Shown: piece after piece, positions 11,690 to 22,000 of the stretch
Layout of the letters: the number at the start of each line of letters is the position of its first letter
Position numbering within the stretch: the first letter of the stretch is position 1
Source: Basidiobolus meristosporus CBS 931.73
Lineage: Eukaryota; Basidiobolomycota; Basidiobolomycetes; Basidiobolales; Basidiobolaceae
Length of the DNA stretch: 64,000 nt
Direction: 5' to 3'
NCBI GenBank assembly: GCA_002104905.1
Contig: MCFE01000177.1
Coordinates: 78,353-142,352, forward strand
Notes under the pieces: model-generated
What the model saw: the letters and a program-made list of their open reading frames with translations, nothing else
Database searches by the model: none
What the model was told of the DNA's origin: nothing
Program-made: the position numbers and the translations under genes

Positions 11690-12358
11690 TTCCCAACAGA
11701 TCAAGCAGAAGTTGGATGCACCTCCAATTTACTCACTGAAACTGCCCAGAAATAGTTCTCCCCTCTACTCAGTGACTACCAGGCCTTCCTCACAGAAATG
11801 GAGCTAACATTTGGCAACATTGACCAAGCCAGGACTGCTGCCAACAAGATCAAGAACATGAAGCAAGGAAACAGACCTGCATCTGCCTTTGCTTCTGAAT
11901 TCTGCCTACTAACCAGTGACTTAAGCATTTGGGGTGATGCTGCCATAACTAGTCAGTTTCAAGATGGACTTAATGATGAAGTCAGTGACCTACTACTCAC
12001 ACTCCCTGACCCAACTACCTTGGGTGAAGCTATATATCAAGCAAACCAATATGACAAATGACTTTTCCAGAAGAAACAAAAGTTCTGGCATACTCACCAG
12101 CCAACCCCCTTCCCAGTAATCCAGTCACCCAGTACTAATCCTGATGATCCTATGCAGCTTGACAGTGCCAAATACAAGAAACATACAAAAGAAGAAAGGT
12201 CCAGGGGTCAACAGGCAAACCTCTGCCTTTACAGTGCCCAACCATGCCATTTTGTCAAGTCATGTCCCAACAAGAAGTCCAGCTTCAGACTCTTGCAATC
12301 ATCAAGTAGACAGCATTCTCCACAGTTTGTGGGAAACACCGGTATCCAGTTACAATAA
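11690..12358 (+). pseudogene. Chromovirus gag remnant
   Basis: One frame runs from about 11690 to a stop at 12356-12358, with internal stops near 11743 and at 12059-12061. The central part (AFLTEMELTFG..., then SAFASEFCLL) is typical of the fungal gypsy capsid domain. A damaged zinc knuckle remains near 12226-12270, where the H and last C are kept and an earlier cysteine is lost. The protein would have packaged element RNA; it is not functional as it stands. Confidence 0.75.
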
Positions 12359-12381
12359 CAGGCTTGTAACTGGACCCTCCA

Positions 12382-13317
12382 ATGAAAATTCAACACATTC
12401 AAGAAATATCCTACGCTACCAAGTCCATCCAGTCCTTAAGAATGCCTGTCAACATTCATATCCCTGAATCCAGTCCTGTCCATGACCTTGCCCTCATAGA
12501 TTCTGGTGCTTCCTCCAGTTTCATTGATCAGTTCTTTGTCCAGAAGCACAAAATCCCCACTATCCTGAAATCCTGTCCTGTCCAAGTAGCAGTATTTGAT
12601 GGAAGATCTCTCTCCTCTGGTGCTGTTACCCATGAGACATGTCTACTCCAGCTGTCCAGTACTGGTCACCAGAAGAAACTAGCCTTTAACATCATCAACC
12701 CTCTCAACTACTCCATAGTCCTTGGAAGCTCATGACTTGGTCACCATAACCTAGCTATCATCTGGAAGACCAAAACCCTGACATTTTCCAGAGTCCATTG
12801 GGTCAACTCCGTGAAAGCACCTGACTTCTCAGGTCAAGAAGTATCTTTCCCCAAGCTACACCGGATGCAAGAACCCAGCATTACTGAAGGAACCCCCTCC
12901 AATGGAATGCCCACCAAGTACCAAGAGTTTACCCATGTCTTTGATAAGAGAGCAGAACTATTCCTAGCACATAGACCCTATGACTGTCCCATTGACCTTG
13001 AAGATGGATAAACCCCACCTTTTGGCCTTACCTATAACCTCTTGCAACCTGAGTTGAACAAACTCCATGGCCATTTCCAAGAAAACCTCCATAAAGGTTT
13101 TATTCAGCACTCTAAGTCCCCAGGTGGTGCCCCAATCCTCTTTGTTGAACAAAAGGATGGTACCCTAAGAATGTGTGTAGACTACTGTGCACTGAATAAG
13201 ATCACAATCAAGAGCTGGTACCCTTTGCCCCTGATCAGCACCCTGTTGGATCAATTTTCTGCTGCCAAAGTGTTTACTAAAATTGGGCTCAGAGGAGCTT
13301 ATAATCTTGTCAGGATT
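12382..13317 (+). pseudogene. Chromovirus protease and N-terminal RT remnant
   Basis: This frame is shifted relative to gag. The aspartic protease signature ALIDSGASSSF lies near 12490-12525. The RT start follows (segments like GFIQHSKSPGGAPILFVEQKDGTLRMCVDY, here interrupted) and stops after LVRI at 13317, where a 1243-bp insert begins. Internal stops are at 12733-12735 and 13009-13011. Confidence 0.8.
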
Positions 13318-14560
13318 TGTGGTAATGGAAAGTATTCCATTACTACAATATCTCTGAACCAATATTGCACTCATTTCTTTATTTTGCTTTTTGCTATCGT
13401 AACACACAAGTGAAAGATCAAGAATTTCCAACTTTGAAGAACAAATGCTCCAGACCCTGACAAGCAATCCACCCAAGAATATTATGCCATATAGAACACG
13501 TAGTAGCCAACACATGTTTCAAATTACAGCTCATTTGAAGCAGTACTTAAGGAGTTATGACCAAAAGAGTCTAACTATTATATATACCATGCCTTATTGC
13601 TAGGATTACTATGGTGACTTTGATCACGTGTAACTTTCAAACCAGCCAATCAAATCACGTAAAATTTTCACAGGTGCTGCGCCTATGTCCGATCTGGGCC
13701 ACTGCAAAATTTTAGCTTTGTATCACGTGTATTGCTTGCGCAATCACCCAAAAACTTTGATCCTTCAAAATTTTCATATATATGACTTCCCCAGCTGAAA
13801 AATAAGGAGAGAGCATCTCTTTCCAGAATCTCCACACTACAATTACAAGTTTAAAGGTTATAAGACTTCCCCTGCATCACTTGCACTGTTGAGTATTTTG
13901 ACTTTGATCAGTACTACATCAGTAAAGAGACTGCAAAGCTCACAAGAATCCAATCTAAGTTCTACAAGAAACTACCACTTTTCTGTCGGGAAAGTCCCCT
14001 CTAAGAAGCCCCTTTACTCTAAAGACACCCCTTTAGATACCCCTTTAGTCTAAAGACCCCTTTAGAGACCCCTTTAAGAAACCCCTTTACTCTAAAGAAG
14101 CCCCTTTAGGCACCCCTTTAGTGTAAAGTCCACTTTAGAGACCACTACAAGAAGCCCCTTTACTCTAAAGACACCCCTTTAGTCACCCCTTTAGGTCTAA
14201 AGACCCCTTTAGAGACTTCTACAACACACCCCTTTAGGTTAAAGGGGAGTTCAGAATTTCCATATTAGGAAATATTTTCTCAGAAAGGAAAGTGACTTCT
14301 AAATAAGGAAAAGTTACTATAAAAGTAAATAAGCCCATTAGTCAACAGAAGGTCAGAACACTGCTGTAGAAGTGATAAACACTGCCTACAGTATATTTTG
14401 AGCCCAAGATTGAGGAAATTAGTGAAAGTTATATCTTCTATTGGTATATTAAACTCCCAATTAACTATTTCAGTATTAGCATACTGGAAGTTGTTGTATA
14501 TTGTTGATTAGCCTCTACATTGTAGAACAAGCCCCAAACTAATCATAATACAACACAACA
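13318..14560. mobile_element. 1243-bp insertion (probable solo LTR or non-autonomous LTR unit) in the chromovirus RT
   Basis: The RT reading frame breaks off at 13317 and resumes at 14561. The 4 bases GATT stand on both sides (13314-13317 and 14561-14564), and removing the insert with one GATT restores continuous RT sequence. The insert begins TGTGGTAATGG and ends CAACACAACA (TG...CA), as LTRs do. It encodes nothing. A core-promoter-like stretch (CATATATATGACTTCCCC) lies near 13777, and a dense CCCCTTTA array lies at about 13994-14246. No internal coding region or second LTR is present, so a solo LTR is the simplest reading. Confidence 0.8.
13994..14246. repeat. CCCCTTTA / TCTAAAG motif array
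   Basis: About thirteen copies of CCCCTTTA are interleaved with TCTAAAG-type complements over about 250 bp. A larger unit beginning AAGAAGCCCCTTTACTCTAAAGACACCCCTTTAG recurs 146 bp apart (14003 and 14149). CCCCT is the core of the fungal stress response element bound by Msn2/4-type zinc fingers, so the array could be a promoter cluster of the surrounding LTR-like insert. That role is inference. Confidence 0.75.
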
Positions 14561-15240
14561 GATTGAGCCTGGCAATCAATGGAAAACTGCCTTCAGAACA
14601 AGATATGGTCACTTTGAATATAAAGTAATGCCAACTGGCCTCATCAATGCCCCAGCTGTCTGAGGGACTAGGTTATCTTATAAGCTTAAATAGAACAAGA
14701 ATGGACCCCAAGAAAGTAGAGTCATTCAATCCTGGCAAACTCCCTGCTCTGTAAAAGAAACCAATCCTTCTTTGTATTTGCCAACTTCAACCGCAGATTC
14801 ATTGCCTACTACTCCAAGATAGTCACTCCCTTTACAAAGCTCACCCAGAAAAATCTGCCCTTTGCCTGGCATAAGGAACAGTCTGAGTCCTTTGATTTTA
14901 TCAAGAAATCCTTCCTGTGTGCCCCACTGCTTGCCCACCCTGACCCTGAGAGACCTTTTATCATAGAAAACTGATGCCTCTGACTTTGCCCTTGGTGCCA
15001 TCCTTTCCCAGCATGATGACAAGAATGTGCTACACCATATTGCATTCACCTGCAAAAATTCACTCCAGCTGAAGTAAACTATGACATATATGACAAGGAC
15101 CTACTTGCAATCAGTGTTACCTTTGAACAATGGAGACACTATCTTGATGGTGCAGCTCAAAAGATAAAAATCTTTTGTGACCACAAGAACCTTGAGTACT
15201 TTACCACCTCAAAAGTACTGAACCAGACCTGTTCAGAATG
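14561..15240 (+). pseudogene. Chromovirus RT C-terminal part and RNase H remnant, with internal deletion
   Basis: RT resumes with the [12 protein letters not shown] block and M-P-T-G-L-I-N-A-P, then jumps at about 14660-14700 to a segment normally located well past the catalytic YxDD box. The palm with YxDD is therefore deleted. RNase H-like sequence to about 15240 is riddled with stops and frame changes. Confidence 0.7.
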
Positions 15241-16221
15241 ATGGAGTATTCCCTTGAAGAAGGGGATGATGCCAGTTTGCAAATGAAAAACCCTGTACTT
15301 AACAAAAGACATTTTGAGCTCCTTGCAACCCAGTCCTCCAGTTTCATAGCTCCTCTTCTCCTTGAGAAAGTCAAGACCAGCCAAGCCACCAACTCCACAG
15401 CAGCAACAATCAAGAAATACCTCAAGTCTCCCACAGACCCACTACCCAAGTTCCCAAACCTCCAGCACCTACATCTAGTCAATGATATCATCTATCACTG
15501 GCACCAACTGTTTGTCCCAGACCTTGATACCCAGTTGGATATCATCCACTCTTGCCATGATAAAATGGCTGCAGAACATTTTGGTACTGCCAAAACTATG
15601 AATGAAATCAAGAGAGACTTCTGGTGACCCAAGATGATATCCCTTGTCAAGAAGTACCTCCAATCCTGTGACACATGTTATTGTGCAAAATCTGCCAGAC
15701 ACCAGCCATATGGACTTCTTCAACCCTTGCCAGTTCCTAACCAGCAATGGAAGTCAATTTCAATGGACTTCATAAGCAACCACCCAGAGTCCAACAAATT
15801 TACTTCAGTCCTGGTAGTGGCAGATAGACTCACAAAGATGGCTCACTTCATTCCCTGCTCCAAGAATATAGATGCCAAGGAGACTGCCCACCTAGTAATC
15901 AAGAACATTTTCTGGCTCCATGGTTTCTCAAGTGATACTGTGTTGGATAGAGGACCCAAGCTCATATCAAAATTCTGGAAATACTTTGTGCACTATCTTG
16001 GTGTGCAAGTCAAGCTCTCAACTGCTTCTCATCTGCAGTCAGATGGTCAGACAGAGAGAAATAACCAGATCCTTGAACAATACCTCTGGTGCTATATCAC
16101 TATCAGCAAGGCAACTGGACCCTGCTGCTACCACTTGCAGAATTTGCCTATAACAACTCATGTCATAGTGCAACTGGTCTCACACTATTCTTTGCAAATT
16201 ATGGTTTCATCTGCAATTTGA
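15238..16221 (+). pseudogene. Chromovirus integrase remnant
   Basis: Nearly continuous integrase: the HHCC zinc-binding region (15545-15680, ending CDTCYCAK), then the catalytic core with SMDFIS, LDRGPKLISKFW and SDGQTERNNQ (D, D and E positions all present). One stop, TGA at 15625-15627, lies between the zinc finger halves. This is the best kept part of the element. Confidence 0.85.
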
Positions 16222-16399
16222 TATTCAGATTTCAACACGCCCTATGAGCCCCTCAGCAGCTGAACATGTGTCAGCAATTCTAGAAATCTAAGAAACACTC
16301 TAGAGAGAACTCTCCTTATCCCATGAGGGGTACAAGAAGCTTGCAGACAACAAACAGTAGCCTAGCCCCAAGCTTAATGAAGGAGATTCAGTATGGCTC

Positions 16400-16816
16400 T
16401 TGAGAAGAAGCATTGTTACCAGCTACCCTTGTGACAATTTAGACTATGAGAAACTAGGGCCATTGAAGAAGAAGAAGAAGCTTGGTCCAATTTTATACCA
16501 ACTACAGTTGCCACCAAGTATGAAAATCCATGACACATTCCACGTCTCCCTACTAGAACCCTTCCATGAAAGTACTCTACCTAACTGGCACCCAGTAAAT
16601 CCCCTAGCCATCCAAGTAGACAAACACCAAGAGTTTGAAGTTCAGCAAGTGTTGGATTCAAAGTAAATCAGATCCCACCTTTACTATCTGGTGGACTGGG
16701 TGGGTTATGGCCCAAATGATCAAACTTGGAAACCAGCAGCTAACCTAACAAACTGCCAAGATCTAGTTGCGCTATTTCACCAGACATACCCTTACAAGCC
16801 AAAGCCAAAAGCTTGA
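16400..16816 (+). pseudogene. Chromovirus integrase C-terminus with chromodomain
   Basis: After a damaged stretch the frame gives the LGPILYQLQLPPSMKIHDTF-type GPY/F module and the FHVSLLEP segment. A chromodomain follows at about 16605-16770 (EFEVQQVLDSK, a TAA, then YYLVDWVGYGPNDQTW). Chromodomains of this type tether chromoviruses to heterochromatin. A TAA at 16663-16665 splits the chromodomain. Confidence 0.8.
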
Positions 16817-16843
16817 GGAGAGCCCCTTAAAAGAGGAGAAGAG

Positions 16844-17395
16844 TGTCTCAATCACATGTCATCCCTGGCCTCCAATTTTCAAGCCAAATCAAGTCAGCAA
16901 AGAAATCCAAGTTCCTTTTAGAAAGTTCTACTACATTAGAGCAACTTTTTGAAAGCTCAAAGTCATCATCACACAATGAAACATTCTATGGAAGCTTTCC
17001 ATTGGAATTTATGTAGTCCAATACCCTATATTGTAATTACATATCATATGACCTGGTCATGTGATCAGCCAGCCCCTGACATATCCCCATGTGATATTCT
17101 AGCTTGTTTGTTAGTATATTTCTGTCTTGGCACTCTTACTGTGCATCACCCCAGAACCCCATTGGTATTAGCCAATATCTCTTGGCATCCATATTGCCAA
17201 AAAGTATTTATAGTCCTATCCCCCCTTATGTATTCCTCAGTCTGATAAACACAGGTCTTGAATAAACAGTCTTGCCTTGGAAATCCTCCTTGCCTTGAAA
17301 ACACAACTTGCCTTGTTGATCTACACCTAAGTCCTTTCCTGGTCCTGCCTTGCCTAACCCTACTCTCCTACCTTGTGTCTATTCATAATAAATAC
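16844..17395 (+). repeat. 3' LTR of the chromovirus, truncated
   Basis: It begins TGTCTCAATCACATG after a purine-rich tract (AAAAGAGGAGAAGAG) and matches the 5' LTR region until about 17390, where the similarity stops. The LTR tail is missing. Confidence 0.6.
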
Positions 17396-17459
17396 TGCAT
17401 CTTGAATATGGAACTTGATGATGACATAATGCTGATAAAGCTGCCTATTTCAAGCTAGG

Positions 17460-18682
17460 TAAAGTTAGTCCATTCTAGTTAGCCATTTACATGGATAATC
17501 TTTTTGCAGATTCCAATAACCAAGAAGTATCACAAGAAGCTAAATACAGCTTTTGTAAGGAGCTCAGCATCTCTGATACTCAAGGGCTTGGTTACTTCTT
17601 GGGGATACAGTTTTCCATACACTGAAACACCTAATCACACAGCTTAAGCCAGACCTGGTATTGTCAAGATATATTTCAGATGTACCAAATGATAATGTTT
17701 AGAAAGGCAGTCTCCATAGTGGAGACAAGCCTTAGACTGGTTGGTACTCAGCTAAATCCAGTAAGCTTGGTGCCATCTGTAAGCTTAGATTTCTCCAGCC
17801 ACCTCCAAGCTGGTAGCTTGCTATACATCAAACCTAGAACATGCTGAGATATTTCATATTCAATGGGAGTTGTCAACTGGTATATTCAGAGCCATGAATC
17901 AAATCATAGAGTAGTAGCTGAGTGAATCTGTAGGGAGAGTTTTAGAGAGAGAGGAAGTGATTGCAAGAACAAGTAGACTTTGTGGCTTTCACTTGATGGT
18001 TTTTAAATGTAAAAGTAGTATTTATACTTTTGCATGGTCTTGGCATAACTAACATGTGAATATGAGTATATAGGTCCCAGAAGTATATGCGTAAAGTTTG
18101 GGGCTGCTTGGACAACTTTGAGAATCTTCATGTTCTAGGTACCTAGTGTTATGATGAAAACTTTCTAAGTAAACTTCAACAAGGAATATGGTCAGTATTT
18201 TCTAAGATTTGTAGGTAATAATCCAACTAACTGAATTTGGTGAATAATCAGATGGAATTTTGAATTTTTATATCAGAATTTTCAGATATTTCAAATGAAC
18301 AGCTGATATATGCCAAGGATTAACCTAAAAGAATGTGGTGCACAATCTTTGGGAGTACACTTATGCTGATTGATTATGAGAACAGAAGACACACATTGCG
18401 CCACAGGATACACCTGACTCTACTACAAAGGAGCAGCTAATCATCATTCCATTTTGCAACCAGCTGTAGTATTATGCACCATGGTAGCATATCTTATGGC
18501 AGCCTGTGATGCTACAAGGCTCTATTGAAAATTTGCAGTTGGAGCTCACTGGATTTAGGCAGCCATTCAGTAGAAATTAATGGTATTTTGCTGGTATTCA
18601 GCTTGTGTTTCTGCTTCAAACTTTAGTTAAAATATTTGGTGGGAGTATTGAGTAGCTGATAGCTTATATATATGCTAGTTAA
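17460..18682. mobile_element. Copia relic: RT fragment, inverted LTR fragment, RNase H fragment
   Basis: 17490-17640 keeps an RT piece on + (a YMDNLFA segment in place of YVDD, then GLGYFLGIQF). 17900-18260 resembles the copia LTR in reverse orientation (AACAAGTAGACTTTGTGGCTTTCACTTG..., then TAAAAGTAGTATTTATAC). 18380-18620 keeps an RNase H-like piece (ATGYT, MAACDAT). This is a composite of at least two decayed copies. Confidence 0.6.
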
Positions 18683-19029
18683 TGTTGAAAAAGCTCATAA
18701 TTCTGCCTAAATACTATCCTAAATTAGTCACTTATATCATTACCTTCAAATCTTAGGGAATACTGATCAAATTTCTTGTCAGGATTTACTTAAATTATTT
18801 TTGCTAAAATAGCAGATACCCATAACAAGAAAATTCTCAAAGTTGTCCAAACAGCCCCAAGCTTTGCACACATGTTCTGGGAACCTTTCTGAATCTATTC
18901 TACTTGTTTGCAATGCCAAGCCATGTAAAAGTATAAATACTACTTTTACATTCAATATATCATTAAGTGAAACCACATAATCTACTTGTTCTTCTAATCA
19001 CTTCCAATATCTCCAAGACTCTTGCAACA
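18683..19029 (+). repeat. 5' LTR of the decayed copia element
   Basis: 347 bp, TGTTGAAAAAGC...CTCTTGCAACA, similar throughout to the LTRs at 39975 and 44311. The LTR promoter remnant AAAAGTATAAATAC is at about 18927. Confidence 0.85.
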
Positions 19030-22000
19030 GGTTATGAGCCCTGAGCTGTCACTCTCTGCAGTATCTACTACTGCTATTACTGGAATTTTCTCCTGTGCTG
19101 AAAACTTGGAAATTCTTCATTACAAAGTTACTGCCTGGAGAAGAACTGTAAAATCTAATTAGGAGAATTACCCTGCTGGTGAATAAGATGAAATTTATGG
19201 GCATACTAACTACTGATGAAAATGTGTTAGTAACCTTCCTCAATAGCCTGACAGACAGGCTTCAGGGCCTTACATCATCCCTAGAGTCCAGAACCAAAGA
19301 TTTGACCTTAAATCATGTATATGGAAGGTGCCTGGATGAAGAATTAAGAAAATTAAGTGCCAACAAGAAGGAAGAAGAAAATGCTTTAATAAGCAGCAAT
19401 AAAAAACAAAGGAGATACCCATGACCTTTTAAAGGCAATATCAACCTGTTTTGCCACTACTGCAAAAGGAATGGACACATGTCACACTGGTGCATCAAAA
19501 GAGAGATAGTCAGCAGAAAAAGCCTGAATATGGAAATGCTGTAACAACTGAAGATAGACTATTCATATCTGCACAGACTATGGTCACAAATAAGAATTCT
19601 TAGATGTGGTATATTGACTCTGGAGCATATCAACACTTTACACACAAAAAACAACTTTTTACCCAATACCTAAAAATTCCAATTAAGAAGGTTTTCATGG
19701 GTGACAGTAGAACACTTAATTCAGTGGGAGAAGGAACTATTGAAGTGAACCTTAGAAGCAGCAAAGAAAGCTGTACACTAACCTTTAAAGAAGTACTCTA
19801 TGTACCAGAAATAGTTAAGAACCTACTATCTGTAAGCAAGGCCACAGCAGAAGGACTCAGTTTCATCTTTGACATTGTGGATGCAGGATCACTGATCAAA
19901 ATGGTGCCCATATTGATTCAGGTATCAGAGATCAGAATTTATACAAGTTGACTTATATTCCATCATATGTGGAAGCCACTATGAGTAACTTAACTTAAGA
20001 AACACCAATGATATGACCCAGGACATTTGGGCACATCATTTTTGATCAATTATGCAAAATGATCAAAGATCAGCTAGTTTCTGGCGTAAAATTGAATCCC
20101 CATCTAGTTTGGATCACTGTGTAGCCTGCATAAATGGGAAACAAGCCAGACAACTGTTCAAGAGCTCTGGTGTAATCAAAACCAAGAAAAAACAAGATCT
20201 TATTAACTCAGATCTGTGTGGACATATAAAATTTATCCTTAGGCGGATTAAAGTATTCAATCACTGTTATTGATGATTATACAAGATGAATGTGGGTCTA
20301 CTTCATGGAGAGAGCAGAAGTTGCTCTCTCTAAGTTCAGGGAGTCTAAAGCCATGGTGGAGAGTGAAACTGGTGAAAAAATCAAGAAAATACACTCTGTC
20401 AATGGTAGAGAATATACATCAAAACTCTTCACCCACTTCTGAAAATTCATGGGATAAAGCCAGAGACTACTGTACCATACTCCCCACAGCAAAATGGAGT
20501 AGTAGATTATGTAAACAGAGCAACAATAGATACGGCAGGATCTGATATCCATATTCAAAAATTATCCCATGATTTTTGGGTGAATCAGTTGCCACTGTAG
20601 TATACCTTAAAAATAGGAGTTATAACAGAATACTTTGTGAATCTACTCCATCTGAAGCAAGGTATGTATACAGACTAATTGCAGAACATCTAAGAATATT
20701 TGGGTGTACAGCATATGCAAAGAAACTACCTGGAAATCAGTCATTATGTGAACCAAAAAGTGAAAAACACATATTTTTAGGTTACTGCAATGAGAGTAAA
20801 GCATACAGACTCTAAAATGGCAAAGTAAAGAAGCTAATCAAGTCCAGGGATGTACTGTTTGAGGAAAAATCAAAATTATCACAAAAAATGTTACCAGATG
20901 ATGATGAATATTTGATCTCAAGTCCACTAATAGTCAGAATTGAATCAGAGCAAAACAATGACAACTGTTTCACTGCAGAGGACTCTGCAGCCATGATTTA
21001 GCCTGAATCAGTGTCCAGGAATATTGCAGAAGTGATCACTCTAGTATCAAATGCCTGGAGATCCAACTGGACAAGAAAGTGCCCAAATTCCTATATTAAT
21101 GAGGGTACAAACATAGCCTGTGCATATTCAGTCCATAATGATGATCCCCAGACTGTAAAAGAGTCCCTTAGTAACCCTCAGACAGAGTTTTGGAGATCTG
21201 TAATGACTGAGGAATGCCAGGCCCTGATGAACAATCAAACTTGGGACTTAGTCAAATTACCAATCAACTAAAAATCATTTTGATGCAGATGGGTCTTCAA
21301 GACAAAAACAAGGCTTACGGTGTAGTGGGGTGACAGTGACACCCACTGACAGATGTGCTCATTCCCTTATTTTCTACTTCCCTATATCTCCACTACACTT
21401 ATTTTAGTTTTATCCCATTTGTCTTACCCAATCAGTACTGTCCCATAAGCCGGTTGACTATGACACCTGCTTACCTTATTGCATAAGTTAACCCTCTCTT
21501 TATGTAAGATTACTAGCTATAAGTACTTCTATATTAGGCAAGTACCCGTGCCAGTACCCGTGACACATGATCAGCCCGTGTCACCATCCCTGCCATTTCC
21601 ATACCATATATGGTATCCCCATGTTACACAGGTTTCAGAATACTGATTCCTGATTGGTTGGATGTGCTGTGCCTCTTAGAACCTTCTGGCACCTACTTAG
21701 AACATTCTTAGGTCATTCTGATGTCATTAAGATTTCTATTGATCTCCAGAACCTTCTGGAACACCATGATTAGTAATCACTTAGCCAGTGAGAAAAGTAT
21801 ATAAGGGAGGCTATCCCTCAACAATAAATCATCATCCCTTTTATCAATATACCGACTTGTTGATTAGTGTGATCACTGCTACCTGCTGCTACCTGAACTT
21901 CCAACCCTAGACCACAGGACACTCCCAGGAAACCACGCTGACAGCCAACTGACCTTGGAGGCACTACTTGTGAGGAATACTCAGAGTAGGTATCTTTTAT

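Larger units (their letters stand above)
10550..17395 (+). mobile_element. Decayed Ty3/gypsy chromovirus
   Basis: The order is LTR-like region, gag, protease, reverse transcriptase, RNase H, integrase, chromodomain, LTR-like region: the layout of fungal chromoviruses. All coding parts carry stops or frameshifts, and part of RT has been lost. A 1243-bp insertion sits inside RT (13318-14560). The 3' LTR is cut short near 17395, where unrelated copia relic sequence begins. The outer borders are approximate. Confidence 0.85.
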
